From contig JAFVWO010000013.1 in NCBI GenBank assembly GCA_017501625.1, positions 1-48,675 on the forward strand: a DNA stretch of 48,675 nt. The letters run 5' to 3'. The translations under genes and the position numbers were made by a program. Below the pieces are notes generated by a model. That model saw nothing but the letters and a program-made list of their open reading frames with translations, made no database searches and was not told the DNA's origin. Positions 23,847 to 34,025 of this stretch are shown here, one piece after another. The stretch is from Alistipes sp. (GTDB lineage Bacteria > Bacteroidota > Bacteroidia > Bacteroidales > Rikenellaceae). How positions within the stretch are numbered: the first letter of the stretch is position 1; the number at the start of each line of letters is the position of its first letter.

Positions 23847-25658
23847 TTAACGCTTTACTACATCCTCAATCTTCGAGATAACCTCCGCAGCAAAGGCATA
23901 AACCTCGCCCATGTCACCCTCGGCCGAGGGTGCATACTGCGCCTCCTCCGAGCGCGATATTATCTCGCAAAACTGCTCTGCCACCTCTGCCGAGACACCA
24001 CGGCGGTACAACACCTCGCGTATTGTCTCCTTCGTGAGGTTCGACACGGGGATATTGAACTTATCGCTGATATATCCCCACATCGCGCGCAACATCTCCT
24101 CGTAGAAGGTGTGGCGCTTACCCTCCTCCATCGAGCGACGTGCCATGCGGAGGCGCTGAACAGCGACCTTATCGGCACGCTTCATACGTCGCGCCACGAC
24201 ATTGCGGTTGTCGCGTATACGCTTTCTAAGGAGCACGTAGGCTACGACAAACAACGCCACGATAGCGACCACCACAAGCCAATATATGGGCGTGAGAACC
24301 ATCATCGCAGCCGCTCGTCGTGGGAGCTTGTCCGTATGTATATATCGTATGTCGCGGTCGAGCTGTCGCATAGTGCCTCCATAGCCGGCATAGCCTCCCG
24401 CCATGGGCGCTGCCGCTGCCGTGCCATCATCCGTCACCGTTATAGTCATAGGCTCGGTAGAGAGGGTGTGATACTTACCCGTTGCGGGGTCGAAGTAGCT
24501 AAACATCACGGGCTCGATACGGAATGTGCCCGCCGAGCGTGCCACGAAGGGATAGGTATATGTTATGCTCCCCGATGTGCCGGATGCTGCGAGTTTGACG
24601 TTATCCACAACCTTAGTGTCGTACTTCTCGAAAGAGTCCGGAAGCACCAAGCGTGGCGCTGTTATAAACTTAAGGTTTCCACTTCCCGATATCGTTATCT
24701 CAATCTGGTCGGCACTGTTACTCTCCAACTCCGACGACGGCATGCGGCTTTGTAGCGTGAAGCTACCCACAGCGCCATTGAACGATGCGGGGGCTCCCGC
24801 AGGGAAATCCTTGACGTCGATGACTATGGGTGGCGTTCTTAACTCGCGAGCTACGTGGTATATCTGTCGGCCTCCGAATATAGGGTCGAAATGTCGCTTA
24901 TCCTCCACCACAACCTGCGCAAGCACACTCATCGTCGCCTCGGGGATGGTGATACGGCCACTCTGCTGTGGCGATAGAAGCAGCTCCTTTATCTTGTATG
25001 CCTCGTATACGCGACCATTGAGCTGCTCGCGCGAGGGCGTATTGTCAAACGTAAGTTCTTGCGACCAGAAGCCATCGAAGGAGGGCATATCGAGGCTCTC
25101 GATATTGTCGATATTGACGCGCGTATAGAGCATCAGCCATGCACGTATCGACTCCCCCTTGTATACCTCCTTATCCGACACTAAGAGTTTGAGAACGATA
25201 TCTTCCTTGTTTATACGATTCTCGGGCGACTGCTCCGTAGGTTGTTGCGCACCACTGCCACCGCCATTCTCGGCTATGACCTCTATGGGCATACTCTTTG
25301 TCCGGTAACTCTTGCCATCGACCTTTATCGAGGCACTGCCTATGGTAAATGTGCCGCTCTCCGAGGGTAGCAACACGAAAGTGTAGGTGCAGTTGTACGT
25401 AGACGACTGCCTGCCATTGATGAATTGTATCGAATGTCCCGTAGAAACAGAGGGCCCTGCAAGCACCTCGAAGCCCTCAAATTCTGGGGCCTTGAAGCTG
25501 TTGCGCTCGGGCTCGGCATCTACCGTAAACTCCACACGGAAGGGTTGCCCGAGGGCTGTGAGCGCCGGAGCATCTACCGTGAACGACACCTGTCCCCATG
25601 CCACCCACGACGACGTGAGTGCCACAAGAACAAGCATAAATCTGAATAATACCTTCAT
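23847..25658 (-). CDS. batD: BatD: oxygen tolerance/aerotolerance protein
   Basis: 603 residues. Signal peptide (to about SWVAWG), then three or more immunoglobulin-like beta domains of the BatD family (VSFTVDAPALTALGQPFRVEFTV..., VLKLLVSDKEVYKGESIRAWLMLYTRV, LQSRMPSSELESNSADQIEITISGSGN). One transmembrane helix follows near residues 453-475 and then a cytosolic tail of about 125 residues. It overlaps nothing and is followed at once by batE. No Bacteroidetes promoter is obvious upstream; the preceding 400 bases are repeats, so its promoter is uncertain. Confidence 0.9.
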   Translation of the reverse strand: MKVLFRFMLVLVALTSSWVAWGQVSFTVDAPALTALGQPFRVEFTVDAEPERNSFKAPEFEGFEVLAGPSVSTGHSIQFINGRQSSTYNCTYTFVLLPSESGTFTIGSASIKVDGKSYRTKSMPIEVIAENGGGSGAQQPTEQSPENRINKEDIVLKLLVSDKEVYKGESIRAWLMLYTRVNIDNIESLDMPSFDGFWSQELTFDNTPSREQLNGRVYEAYKIKELLLSPQQSGRITIPEATMSVLAQVVVEDKRHFDPIFGGRQIYHVARELRTPPIVIDVKDFPAGAPASFNGAVGSFTLQSRMPSSELESNSADQIEITISGSGNLKFITAPRLVLPDSFEKYDTKVVDNVKLAASGTSGSITYTYPFVARSAGTFRIEPVMFSYFDPATGKYHTLSTEPMTITVTDDGTAAAAPMAGGYAGYGGTMRQLDRDIRYIHTDKLPRRAAAMMVLTPIYWLVVVAIVALFVVAYVLLRKRIRDNRNVVARRMKRADKVAVQRLRMARRSMEEGKRHTFYEEMLRAMWGYISDKFNIPVSNLTKETIREVLYRRGVSAEVAEQFCEIISRSEEAQYAPSAEGDMGEVYAFAAEVISKIEDVVKR

Positions 25659-25804
25659 TTCAAAAACTGTCTATTACCTTTCCGACACTTATTTAACGCC
25701 TCGGCAGGCGTTTTATTGTAGCGCGTGTGAGCATCGCTTATAGGTTCCTATGGGTTCCTATGGGTCTTTATAGGTTCCTATAGGGTTTGATGTGTTCCTA
25801 TAGA
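25659..25804. repeat. TAGGTTCCTATGGG short repeats
   Basis: Positions 25740-25803 consist of about six degenerate copies of TAGGTTCCTATGGG, related to the motif at 118-180 and 13020-13060. No gene and no clear promoter is present between the batD start and the palindromic elements. Confidence 0.75.
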
Positions 25805-26068
25805 GCTACCACGGTGTAATTAAAAGCGGAGAGTGGGGGTAGTTTGGCCTCTTGTCGCCGCTGGTGAAACCACAGCATCCTTGACGTATGTGGGAATACA
25901 CAAGCAGGATGAGGTCGAAATAGCCCCGCTACCGCAGTGTGATTAAAAGCGGAGAGTGGGGGTAGTTTGGCCTCTTGTCGCCGCTGGTGAAACCGCAGCA
26001 TACTTGACGTATGTGAGGATTTCACCAGCAAGCAAGAGGTCGAAATAGCCCCGCTATACGCTTTTAAT
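25805..26068. repeat. Tandem pair of 123/125-bp palindromic elements
   Basis: Copy 1 (25805-25927) and copy 2 (25928-26052) start with GCTACC and share most bases, including ATTAAAAGCGGAGAGTGGGG. Copy 2 plus the following 16 bases (25942-26068) forms one long imperfect palindrome: ATTAAAAGCG against CGCTTTTAAT, GGCCTCTTG against CAAGAGGTC, and GCTGGTGAAA against TTTCACCAGC, with CATAC/GTATG at the tip. The right arm contains the fumarase stop codon, so the element also supplies the operon end. Its translated minus frame (two copies of RRQEAKLPPLSAFN) is a by-product. Confidence 0.85.
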
Positions 26069-27677
26069 GGGCGAAGTCGGCAAAGAAATCATTACCCTTA
26101 TCATCCACGATGATGAAGGCAGGGAAGTTCTCCACGTAAATCTTGCGTACAGCCTCCATGCCGAGCTCCTCGAAGTCTACAACCTCAACTTTCTTGATTG
26201 AGTTCTTCGCGAGGATGGCTGCAGGGCCACCTATAGAGCCGAGGTAGAAGCCGCCGTTGTTCTTACAAGCGTCGGTAACCTGCTGCGAGCGGTTACCCTT
26301 AGCCACCATAACCATAGAGCCACCAGCCTTCTGGAAGAGGTCTACGTATGAGTCCATACGTCCCGCTGTTGTGGGGCCAAATGAGCCTGAGGCCATGCCT
26401 GCGGGTGTCTTGGCGGGGCCGGCATAGTATACGGGGTGGTTCTTGAAGTAGTCGGGCATGGGCTTACCCTCGTCGAGCATCTGCTTGATGCGTGCGTGAG
26501 CTATGTCGCGAGCAACGACGAGCGTACCCTTAAGATTAAGGCGTGTCTTGATAGGATACTTCGAGAGTATCTCGCGCACCTTGTCCATACCCTCGTCGAG
26601 GTCTATATCCACAGCGGGAGACATCGCGGGAGCCTCAGCGGGAAGGAAGCGTGCAGGATTCTTCTCCAACTTCTCGAGGAAGATACCCTCGGGCGTAATC
26701 TTAGCCTTAATATTACGGTCTGCCGAGCAGCTAACACCGATAGCCACGGGGCATGATGCCGCATGGCGCGGTGCGCGGATGACACGCACATCGTGAACGT
26801 AGTACTTACCGCCAAACTGAGCACCGAGGCCTATCTCCTGACATATCTTCTCGACCTTAGCCTCCCACTCGAGGTCGCGGAAGCAACGGCCACCCTCATT
26901 TCCCGATGTGGGAAGCTCGTCGAGGTAGCCTGCAGAGGCCTTCTTAACGGTCGAAAGACACATCTCGGCAGAGGTACCACCGATACATATTGCGAGGTGA
27001 TAGGGAGGACATGCCGACGTGCCGAGGTCGAGGATATGCTCCTTGATGAACTTCGTCAACGACTCCTCGTTGAGAAGAGCCTTGGTCTGCTGGTAGAGGA
27101 AGGTCTTATTTGCCGAGCCACCACCCTTGGTGATGAACAAGAACTCGTACTCCATGCCCGGGTGACCACCGTAGATGTCTATCTGTGCAGGGAGGTTGGT
27201 TGCCGAGTTCTTCTCCTCGGTCATAGTGAAGGGAACGACCTGCGAGTAACGAAGGTTGCGCTCCTTGTATGTCTCGTATACACCACGCGAGATGCACTCG
27301 GCATCGTTTACTCCCGTGTACACATCCTCACCCTTGTGACCTATGCAGATGGCCGTACCCGTATCCTGACACGTGGGCAACTCACCCTCGGCAGCAACAC
27401 ACTGGTTCATAAGCATAGTGTAGGCAACAAACTTATCGTTATCCGTAGCCTCGGGATCCTTGAGGATGTTGGCGAGCTTCTGGAGGTGTGATGCACGGAG
27501 GTAGAACGACATATCGCCGTATGCCTCCTTGGCAAGCAACTCCAAGCCCTTGGGGTCTACTTTCAATATTTTGCGTCCGTCGCACTCTACGACCTTAACA
27601 TAATCCTTCGTAAGAAGGCGATACTCCGTCTTATCCGCCTCGATGGGGAACGGCTCCTGATAGATGAAATCAGCCAT
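26064..27677 (-). CDS. fumA: Fumarate hydratase, class I ([4Fe-4S])
   Basis: 537 residues. The three cysteines that hold the oxygen-sensitive [4Fe-4S] cluster are at expected places: PTCQDTG (Cys103), TSACPPYH (near 222), and [14 protein letters not shown] (near 307-316). The alpha domain is joined to the beta domain ([19 protein letters not shown], near 435-455) in one chain. It interconverts fumarate and malate, and in fermenting Bacteroidales usually works towards fumarate for fumarate reductase. Last gene of the dnaX-tyrS-folB-transporter-fumarase run, 17 bases after the transporter. Confidence 0.97.
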   Translation of the reverse strand: MADFIYQEPFPIEADKTEYRLLTKDYVKVVECDGRKILKVDPKGLELLAKEAYGDMSFYLRASHLQKLANILKDPEATDNDKFVAYTMLMNQCVAAEGELPTCQDTGTAICIGHKGEDVYTGVNDAECISRGVYETYKERNLRYSQVVPFTMTEEKNSATNLPAQIDIYGGHPGMEYEFLFITKGGGSANKTFLYQQTKALLNEESLTKFIKEHILDLGTSACPPYHLAICIGGTSAEMCLSTVKKASAGYLDELPTSGNEGGRCFRDLEWEAKVEKICQEIGLGAQFGGKYYVHDVRVIRAPRHAASCPVAIGVSCSADRNIKAKITPEGIFLEKLEKNPARFLPAEAPAMSPAVDIDLDEGMDKVREILSKYPIKTRLNLKGTLVVARDIAHARIKQMLDEGKPMPDYFKNHPVYYAGPAKTPAGMASGSFGPTTAGRMDSYVDLFQKAGGSMVMVAKGNRSQQVTDACKNNGGFYLGSIGGPAAILAKNSIKKVEVVDFEELGMEAVRKIYVENFPAFIIVDDKGNDFFADFAH

Positions 27678-27694
27678 AATTGTTTGAATGTTTA

Positions 27695-29179
27695 TTAGTT
27701 ATTATCAGAATTTTCTGTCACAGGGGTTAATATAACGCTCTCGAAGTCGACATTCTCCTCCACCTCCATGTCCAAGCCCTCGACTTTCAACTTAGGCTCC
27801 ACAGCAACAGGCTCCGTGACGGGCTCCGCAATGGGCTCCGCAGTGTAGCTCCCGACAAAGTCGAGAATACCGAAGATGAACACCACCGACACCAATACGG
27901 GGCACACCCACTTCAGCAGGAAGCGCACAACGGGGTATGTAGCCTTGTCCACACCGCCCTCGGCCGTGAGCTCAGCCTTCATATCCTCCTTCTTCCACAC
28001 CCAGCCGACGAATATCGCCGTCATGATACCCAAGAGTGGCAACATGACAATAGCCGTGAACGTATCCAAGAGTGCAAATATATTCATGCCGAGCACCGTG
28101 AAGCCGCTCCAGTCGCCCAACGACAGCGACGCTGCCGTTGCCAAGAGCATGGCACCGATGGTCACAAGCCACGCACCACGAGTGCGCGACATGCCGCGCT
28201 TCTCGACGAAGTACGACGTCACAGCCTCGTGCATAGATATTGTCGATGATAGTGCCGCCAGCGCCAAGAGCATGAAGAAGAGCGTAGCCCACAAATTGCC
28301 TGCGGGCATAGCCGAGAAGACCTTAGGCATAGCCACAAACGCCAGCTGCATGCCGCTCTCGTTCTCCACGCCGGCAGAGAAGATGATGACGGCCGCCGTG
28401 AGTGCCACAATCGTATCGAGCGACACCACACTTATGGCCGTACCTGCGAGCTTCGTGCCCTCCTTGAAGTAGGAGCCATAGATAAGCATCGCTCCCATGC
28501 CTATAGAGAGGGTGAAGAAGGCCTGACCCATAGCATCGAGGAAGGTCTTGCCCGACACCTTCGAGAAGTCGGGCGTAAAGACATTACCCAACGCCTCGCG
28601 ACCCTCAGGCAGCCACAACGAGTATACCGCCAAGACGATGAGGATGACAAACAACAGAGGCATCATGATTTTCGATGCCTTCTCGATACCTCCCTGCACA
28701 CCTCCGATGATGATGAAATGGTTGGCGAGGATGAAGATGTATGTGAACAGCAGAGGCATCCATGTTGCCGTGGTAAACTGCTCAAAATATGCGCCATAGT
28801 CACTACCCACAGCATCCGTAGCCGAGGCTATGGCATAGTTTATAGTCCAACCCGATATTACGAAGTAGTAGCCCATGATGAGGAACACCGAGACAAGTCC
28901 CGCAGCACCAAGCCACCCCCAGCCTCTACGTATCTTCGAGAAGGCATCTATAGGGTTACACTTCGAGTTGTGGCCCACCGAGAACTCAGCAATAAGGAGC
29001 GGTAGACCCAACAAGAGAATACATCCGAGGTATATGAGGATGAAGGCGCCACCACCATTCTCGGATGTGATATAGGGGAAACGCCAGATGTTGCCGAGGC
29101 CTATTGCCGAACCTGCAGCTGCGAGGATGGCGGCAATCTTACCACCGAAGCCTCCGCGTTTTGTTTTATTTTCAGCCAT
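27695..29179 (-). CDS. Sodium-dependent transporter, NSS/SNF family
   Basis: 494 residues with about eleven hydrophobic segments. TM1 carries the family signature [20 protein letters not shown], whose unwound part holds Na+ and substrate, and [10 protein letters not shown] follows. Substrates of bacterial members are usually amino acids such as tryptophan, tyrosine or leucine; here the substrate is unknown. After the last membrane segment the chain ends in an unusual acidic Pro/Glu/Val repeat ([15 protein letters not shown]). It begins 5 bases after folB and precedes fumarase. Confidence 0.92.
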   Translation of the reverse strand: MAENKTKRGGFGGKIAAILAAAGSAIGLGNIWRFPYITSENGGGAFILIYLGCILLLGLPLLIAEFSVGHNSKCNPIDAFSKIRRGWGWLGAAGLVSVFLIMGYYFVISGWTINYAIASATDAVGSDYGAYFEQFTTATWMPLLFTYIFILANHFIIIGGVQGGIEKASKIMMPLLFVILIVLAVYSLWLPEGREALGNVFTPDFSKVSGKTFLDAMGQAFFTLSIGMGAMLIYGSYFKEGTKLAGTAISVVSLDTIVALTAAVIIFSAGVENESGMQLAFVAMPKVFSAMPAGNLWATLFFMLLALAALSSTISMHEAVTSYFVEKRGMSRTRGAWLVTIGAMLLATAASLSLGDWSGFTVLGMNIFALLDTFTAIVMLPLLGIMTAIFVGWVWKKEDMKAELTAEGGVDKATYPVVRFLLKWVCPVLVSVVFIFGILDFVGSYTAEPIAEPVTEPVAVEPKLKVEGLDMEVEENVDFESVILTPVTENSDNN

Positions 29180-29184
29180 AACTG

Positions 29185-29544
29185 CTATCCTATTAATGTT
29201 ACACTCACTCTATCAATCTTACCACCCAGCGGCGGGGCTATCTTTGCCACCGTACACTCCACCTCCACAATCTCGGGGAAGGCCTCCTTCACCGCCGTGA
29301 TGATGTTCGATGCCGCCGCCTCGATGGTACGCTGCGTGCGTTGCATCGTGCGCTCGACAATCTCGTATACGGTGAGGTAGTTCACCGCCTCTGCGACATT
29401 ATCCGTCGCCGGCAGCTCGCCCAACGGTGTACGTATAGCGAGGTCCACGCGAAAGCGATTACCCACCTGCTGCTCAAGGTCGTAGCAACCATGATAAGCA
29501 CGCAGATAGATGCCGTCAAGACGTATGGTATAAATCTTCTCCAC
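29185..29544 (-). CDS. folB: Dihydroneopterin aldolase
   Basis: 119 residues, normal for FolB. IRLDGIYLRAYHGCYDLEQQVGNRF (7-31) includes the conserved AYHG-x4-E, and the C-terminal block IAPPLGGKIDRVSVTL holds the catalytic lysine region. It splits 7,8-dihydroneopterin to 6-hydroxymethyl-dihydropterin and glycolaldehyde in folate synthesis. The start codon is GTG, 3 bases after the tyrS stop, with no good Shine-Dalgarno sequence, so translation is probably coupled to tyrS. Confidence 0.93.
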   Translation of the reverse strand: MEKIYTIRLDGIYLRAYHGCYDLEQQVGNRFRVDLAIRTPLGELPATDNVAEAVNYLTVYEIVERTMQRTQRTIEAAASNIITAVKEAFPEIVEVECTVAKIAPPLGGKIDRVSVTLIG

Positions 29545-29547
29545 GGC

Positions 29548-30843
29548 CTACTCTACGGTTATAAGATAGTAGTTCTTCTTGCCGCGCTGTGCAAGCAGGT
29601 ACTTGCCCGCGATGAGGTCGGCAGCGGTAACAGCACGCATGGGGTCGGTAACCTTCTCCTTGTTGAGCTGCACACCGCCACCCTGCACCATCTTGCGGCA
29701 CTCACCCTTCGAGGGGAACACCTTGCATATCTCGGCAACGATGTCGATGAAGGGTTTTCCCAAGTTGTCATGCGCGATGGTAAACTGCGGAACACCATCG
29801 AATACCTGAAGGAGCGTAGCCTCGTCCAACGAGCGCAAAGCCTCGGATGTGGCATTGCCAAAGAGGATGTTAGATGCCGCCTGTGCCTTCTCCAGCTCCT
29901 CCTTCGAGTGTATCATCGTCGTAATCTCCTCGGCAAGGCGCTTCTGCAACACACGCATGTGGGGTGCCTCGTCGTGCTCGGCGATAAGAGCCTCGATGGT
30001 CTGACGGTCCAGAAGCGTAAATATCTTGATATAGCGCTTAGCATCGTCGTCGCTCACGTTCAACCAGAACTGATAGAACTTATAGGGCGATGTATATCGC
30101 GCATCGAGCCATACGTTACCGCTCTCGGTCTTGCCAAACTTCGTACCATCGGCCTTGGTGATAAGCGGACAGGTGATGGCAAAGGCCTCAGCCTCGCTGC
30201 CAAGCTTACGACGTATAAGCTCCGTGCCTGTCGTTATGTTACCCCACTGGTCGGCGCCACCGAGCTGCACCTTGCAGTTGTACTCGTTGTAGAGGTGTAG
30301 GAAGTCGTAGCCCTGCAAGAGCTGATATGTAAACTCCGTGAACGACATACCGTCACCCTCGCCATTGAAGCGCTTCTTCACCGAGTCCTTAGCCATCATA
30401 TAGTTCACCGTGATGCACTTGCCGATGTCACGCGCAAAGTCGAGGAACGAGAACTCCTTCATCCAGTCGTAGTTGTTGACCAACAAGGCGTGGTTCTCGG
30501 CCGTAGAGTCGAAGTCGATGAGCTTCGCCAGCTGATTCTTTATGGCCTCCTGATTGTGGCGCAACGTAGCCTCGTCGAGGAGGTTACGCTCCTGCGACTT
30601 ACCCGAGGGGTCGCCAATCATACCCGTAGCACCGCCAATGAGGGCGATGGGGCGGTGGCCACACATCTGAAAGTGCTTCAAAATCATCACACCTACGAGG
30701 TGACCTATATGGAGCGAGTCGGCCGTAGGGTCAATACCCAAATATGCCGTAGTCATCTCCTTCTGCAACTGCTCCTTGGCCCCCGGCATAATAGTGTGTA
30801 TCATACCGCGCCATTCGAGCTCCTGAACAAAATCCTTAATCAT
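29548..30843 (-). CDS. tyrS: Tyrosyl-tRNA synthetase
   Basis: 431 residues. The class I HIGH motif is at residues 45-48 ([13 protein letters not shown]) and the KMSKS equivalent is KFGKT near residue 231. The C-terminal S4-like RNA-binding domain ([20 protein letters not shown]) is present. It charges tRNA-Tyr. It sits 39 bases after dnaX and just before folB. This bacterial TyrS is of the E. coli/Bacillus type. Confidence 0.98.
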   Translation of the reverse strand: MIKDFVQELEWRGMIHTIMPGAKEQLQKEMTTAYLGIDPTADSLHIGHLVGVMILKHFQMCGHRPIALIGGATGMIGDPSGKSQERNLLDEATLRHNQEAIKNQLAKLIDFDSTAENHALLVNNYDWMKEFSFLDFARDIGKCITVNYMMAKDSVKKRFNGEGDGMSFTEFTYQLLQGYDFLHLYNEYNCKVQLGGADQWGNITTGTELIRRKLGSEAEAFAITCPLITKADGTKFGKTESGNVWLDARYTSPYKFYQFWLNVSDDDAKRYIKIFTLLDRQTIEALIAEHDEAPHMRVLQKRLAEEITTMIHSKEELEKAQAASNILFGNATSEALRSLDEATLLQVFDGVPQFTIAHDNLGKPFIDIVAEICKVFPSKGECRKMVQGGGVQLNKEKVTDPMRAVTAADLIAGKYLLAQRGKKNYYLITVE

Positions 30844-30882
30844 TGTATCTGAAAATTTATTGATATTTTAATCGTTTACTCC

Positions 30883-32688
30883 CTACTCCACATCGAGCTC
30901 CATGCGTTCTATCATCTCCATGATACGCTCGTTCTTGTTGACCATATGTCGCAGCCTATCCTCCAAGGTTATGGGGCGCGAAACACGCACCTGCTCGTTC
31001 ACTTCGACATTTAACTCTATGAGTCCCTCGGCACCGCTATGCTTGGCAATAAATCGTTGCCACTCGCTCTTATCGCGCATAATCTCGGTGTATAACTCTC
31101 CCGAGGGCACCGTGAGTGTAACCACATTTGCCGCCACGGTCATCGCCTGAAACGCTTCGACAAAGCGCCTACGGTCATGCATGAGCACCTCGACCATCCT
31201 CTCCTTGGCCAGCGTTATCTTCTCCTCGGCACGCGGGTCGACAACAACAACCCTTTTCTTCGCCACCTCCTCGGCAGCGAGCTCCGTCGCTGTCTTGGCA
31301 TCGCCACTGAGCAGACCCGTGAGTGATACTCCCGACTTCGTAGCTCGCGAAGGAGCCACACGCCTTGGCGCAGCCTCAGCAACAGCCTTCGCAACCTCCA
31401 CCGGTTGCTCCTTTGCCTGTTGTTCCCCCATCTGTCGCTCCTCCGCTCTCGCCTCAACCTTGGCCGCGGGGCTCTCCGCACCCTTTTCGGGCTGGGGCAC
31501 TGGTGCAGGGGATGCAGTAGATGCCGCGGGTGTCGGTGCAACAAGCTCGGGGAGGGCGACATCCACCGTGAGGGTGTCAAATGTTACCTCACCATTTTTT
31601 TTTTGGCCGAGACTCGCAATCTTCATAAGTCCCAGCTCTACAAGCAATCGTTGGTTTGACGACTGTCGTATCTTACCATCAGCCTCCGTAAGGAGCGATA
31701 TAGCCCCGAAGAGGAAGGCCTCGTCGCACATCGCAGCCTGCGCCTTATACCTCTCCACGAGCGTTCCCGTGAACTCCACAAGCGATATTGCCGGTCCCTT
31801 AGCCATGAGCAGGTCGCGCATGTGGGCATTGAGGCCCGCGATGAATATTTGTGGCGAGAAGCCTCGCGCAAGGACTCCATCGAACAACATGAGCGCATCG
31901 ACATATCTACCCGCCACGAGCAACTCCGTAGCTTGGAAGTAGGTGTCGTAGTCGAGGACATTGAGCGTGGTGGCCACATCCTTATAGTTGAGTTTGGCAC
32001 CGCAGAACGACACCGCCTTGTCGAACATCGACAGAGCATCGCGCATACCTCCATCAGCCTTGTGGGCTATAAGGTTCAACGCCTCATCGTCGGCCTCGAC
32101 ACCCTCCTGCTGGGCGATGTGACGCAGATACTCCACACCATCCTCGACCTTTATGCGGTTGAAGTCGTATATCTGACAACGCGACAGGATGGTGGGTATA
32201 ATCTTATGCTTCTCGGTCGTCGCAAGGATAAATATGGCGTGGCGCGGAGGCTCCTCAAGGGTCTTAAGGAAGGCGTTGAATGCCGCCGCCGAGAGCATGT
32301 GTACCTCGTCGATGACAAATACCGAGTAGCTACCCTGCTGCGGGATGATACGCACCTGCTCAATGAGGTTACGAATATCGTCGACCGAGTTGTTCGATGC
32401 GGCATCGAGCTCGTGAACATTCAACGAGCGCCCCTCGTTGAACGAGCGACACGACTCGCACTCGTTGCACGCCTCGCCACCCTGCGGGTTCAGGCAGTTT
32501 ATCGCCTTGGCAAAGATACGTGCACAGGTGGTCTTGCCGACACCGCGAGGGCCACAGAAGAGGTAGGCATGAGCGAGTTGTCCGCGCTCGATGGCATTCT
32601 TCAGTGTCGATGTTATATGACGTTGTCCCACAACCGAAGCGAAGGTCTGAGGGCGATACTTACGTGCTGAAACAATAAAATTCTCCAT
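30883..32688 (-). CDS. dnaX: DNA polymerase III subunit gamma/tau
   Basis: 601 residues from the ATG at 32688; an in-frame extension to 32805 is rejected because the promoter (32711-32718) lies inside it. AAA+ clamp-loader ATPase: Walker A GPRGVGKT (46-53), zinc-binding Cys65, Cys74, Cys77, Cys80, Walker B VIDEVH (125-130), sensor 1 ATTEK and the arginine finger in LSRC (168-171). After about residue 350 comes a low-complexity Ala/Pro/Glu linker (390-500) and a C-terminal domain. No slippery A-run for a frameshift to gamma is obvious near the linker. First gene of the operon, divergent from the phosphoesterase. Confidence 0.97.
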   Translation of the reverse strand: MENFIVSARKYRPQTFASVVGQRHITSTLKNAIERGQLAHAYLFCGPRGVGKTTCARIFAKAINCLNPQGGEACNECESCRSFNEGRSLNVHELDAASNNSVDDIRNLIEQVRIIPQQGSYSVFVIDEVHMLSAAAFNAFLKTLEEPPRHAIFILATTEKHKIIPTILSRCQIYDFNRIKVEDGVEYLRHIAQQEGVEADDEALNLIAHKADGGMRDALSMFDKAVSFCGAKLNYKDVATTLNVLDYDTYFQATELLVAGRYVDALMLFDGVLARGFSPQIFIAGLNAHMRDLLMAKGPAISLVEFTGTLVERYKAQAAMCDEAFLFGAISLLTEADGKIRQSSNQRLLVELGLMKIASLGQKKNGEVTFDTLTVDVALPELVAPTPAASTASPAPVPQPEKGAESPAAKVEARAEERQMGEQQAKEQPVEVAKAVAEAAPRRVAPSRATKSGVSLTGLLSGDAKTATELAAEEVAKKRVVVVDPRAEEKITLAKERMVEVLMHDRRRFVEAFQAMTVAANVVTLTVPSGELYTEIMRDKSEWQRFIAKHSGAEGLIELNVEVNEQVRVSRPITLEDRLRHMVNKNERIMEMIERMELDVE

Positions 32689-32710
32689 AGTTCGATTACT
32701 GTAACGACGG

Positions 32711-32718
32711 CAAAGATA
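32711..32718 (-). promoter_or_regulatory. -7 promoter element of the dnaX operon
   Basis: TATCTTTG on the minus strand, 22 bases before the dnaX ATG. It fixes the gene start at 32688. Confidence 0.6.
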
Positions 32719-32771
32719 GCAATTTTTTCGTTCCACGCGCATACGTGCGCGAACTTTTTCGTACCCCGTCA

Positions 32772-32801
32772 TTGCAAATTCTCTGCTATGCATTATCTTT
32801 G
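32772..32801 (+). promoter_or_regulatory. Promoter of the phosphoesterase gene
   Basis: TTG (32772-32774), 19 bases, TATCTTTG (32794-32801). Transcription begins near 32808, downstream of the first in-frame start at 32745, which is therefore not the real start. Confidence 0.65.
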
Positions 32802-32870
32802 CCAACGCAAAACCTCCATAACGGCTATGCTATGCCGCGTGGGGAAGACAACAAAAAAGACTATATTCCT

Positions 32871-34025
32871 ATGAGAAAAATCCTCCTTGCTTTGTTACTT
32901 TTAGCCACTATCACGCACACCCGAGGTGATGGCTTCAACCTTATCGTCGTTGGCGACCCGCAGCCACAAACCGAGGAGCAAATTGCGCGCTTGGAGAGAG
33001 ATATTATACCCAAAATAGGCGCCATCGTCGAGGAGTACCTCGCAACGGGCTACCCCACAGCCATACTCCTCACGGGCGACATCGTGTGGGACACGATGGC
33101 CTTCCTACCCCGCGTAAAGAGTATGTTCGAGAGCCTCGGTGTTCCCGTTTATGCCGTCGTAGGCAACCACGACCACCCCGCAGACATATCTGATAATGAG
33201 CGCGTTGCTGAGCGCCACTTTGAGGCTGCGTTTGGTCGCAGATACTACTCCTTCACGCTTGGCGACACCCACTTTGTGGCGCTCGACAACATCTGCTACA
33301 GCGACCACGACAACTACACCATAGACATCGACCGTAAGCAGCGGCGCTGGCTACGCCGCGACCTACGCAAGGTCGATACCGAGCAGCGCATAGCAATAGC
33401 TATGCACGCCCCCGTGGTCAACTACCGCAAAGGCGAGGTACTCGACTATGCCAACGAAATAGTTGATATTGTTGGAGATAGAGAGCTGCACTTTATCACC
33501 GGTCACCGCCATCGTCATGCCACGGCAGACATCTCACCCCGCATCATCGAACATAGCGTTGCTCAGGTTAACGGCAACCTATGGTTTGCCCCGATATGCT
33601 CCGACGGCACGCCACGCGGTGTCTTCTGCATCGAGGAGCGCGACAACGAATGGCGCTGGCAGCATCGCATATTAGGCGAAAAGTCGGATTATCAGCTTGT
33701 TACATGGCATGAGGGCATAGTCGCAGATAACGAGGAGTACGTCGTAGCGAAGGTTATCGGCTGGGACAGCATGTGGCGCGTAGAGTGGCTGGAGGATGGC
33801 ACTGCGATGGGGGCGATGGAGCAGATAGAGATTGTCGACCCGGACTATATGCACTATGTCGAGCATGAGGCCGATTACGGCGACATTATCATGTCGCGCC
33901 TACGTCGCTCGGCATATCCACACAAGCACTATTTCCGCTGTCGTCGCACAAGGCAAAATAGCGAAATTACCATCGTTGCCACCGACCGCTTTGGCCGCGT
34001 ATTTACACACGTTGTAGGCAGTTAG
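32871..34025 (+). CDS. Secreted calcineurin-like phosphoesterase
   Basis: 384 residues from the ATG at 32871, which opens a signal peptide (MRKILLALLLLATITHTRG). The metallophosphatase motifs are in order: VVGDPQ (D-x-Q in place of D-x-H), GDIVWD, GNHDH, MHAPV and GHRHRH, which together bind two metal ions. The last ~130 residues form the beta-rich C-terminal domain seen in Bacteroidetes members. It probably hydrolyses phosphoesters in the periplasm or outside; substrate unknown. Its stop overlaps the stop of comF by 4 bases in a tail-to-tail arrangement. Confidence 0.9.
   Translation: MRKILLALLLLATITHTRGDGFNLIVVGDPQPQTEEQIARLERDIIPKIGAIVEEYLATGYPTAILLTGDIVWDTMAFLPRVKSMFESLGVPVYAVVGNHDHPADISDNERVAERHFEAAFGRRYYSFTLGDTHFVALDNICYSDHDNYTIDIDRKQRRWLRRDLRKVDTEQRIAIAMHAPVVNYRKGEVLDYANEIVDIVGDRELHFITGHRHRHATADISPRIIEHSVAQVNGNLWFAPICSDGTPRGVFCIEERDNEWRWQHRILGEKSDYQLVTWHEGIVADNEEYVVAKVIGWDSMWRVEWLEDGTAMGAMEQIEIVDPDYMHYVEHEADYGDIIMSRLRRSAYPHKHYFRCRRTRQNSEITIVATDRFGRVFTHVVGS

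Noticed and set aside
25798..26031. 77-residue frame with two copies of RRQEAKLPPLSAFN
   Set aside because: It is the translation of the tandem palindromic element; the repeat in the protein simply mirrors the DNA repeat, and no start signal or promoter is present.
31240..31620. Programmed frameshift in dnaX giving a short gamma form
   Set aside because: A run of T (A on the coding complement) occurs near 31601, but it reads in frame as Lys codons with no obvious following stop and stimulatory hairpin, so the claim is not supported.
32689..32805. N-terminal extension of DnaX
   Set aside because: The -7 promoter element (32711-32718) lies inside the extension, and the family start MENFIVSARKYRP aligns with the ATG at 32688.
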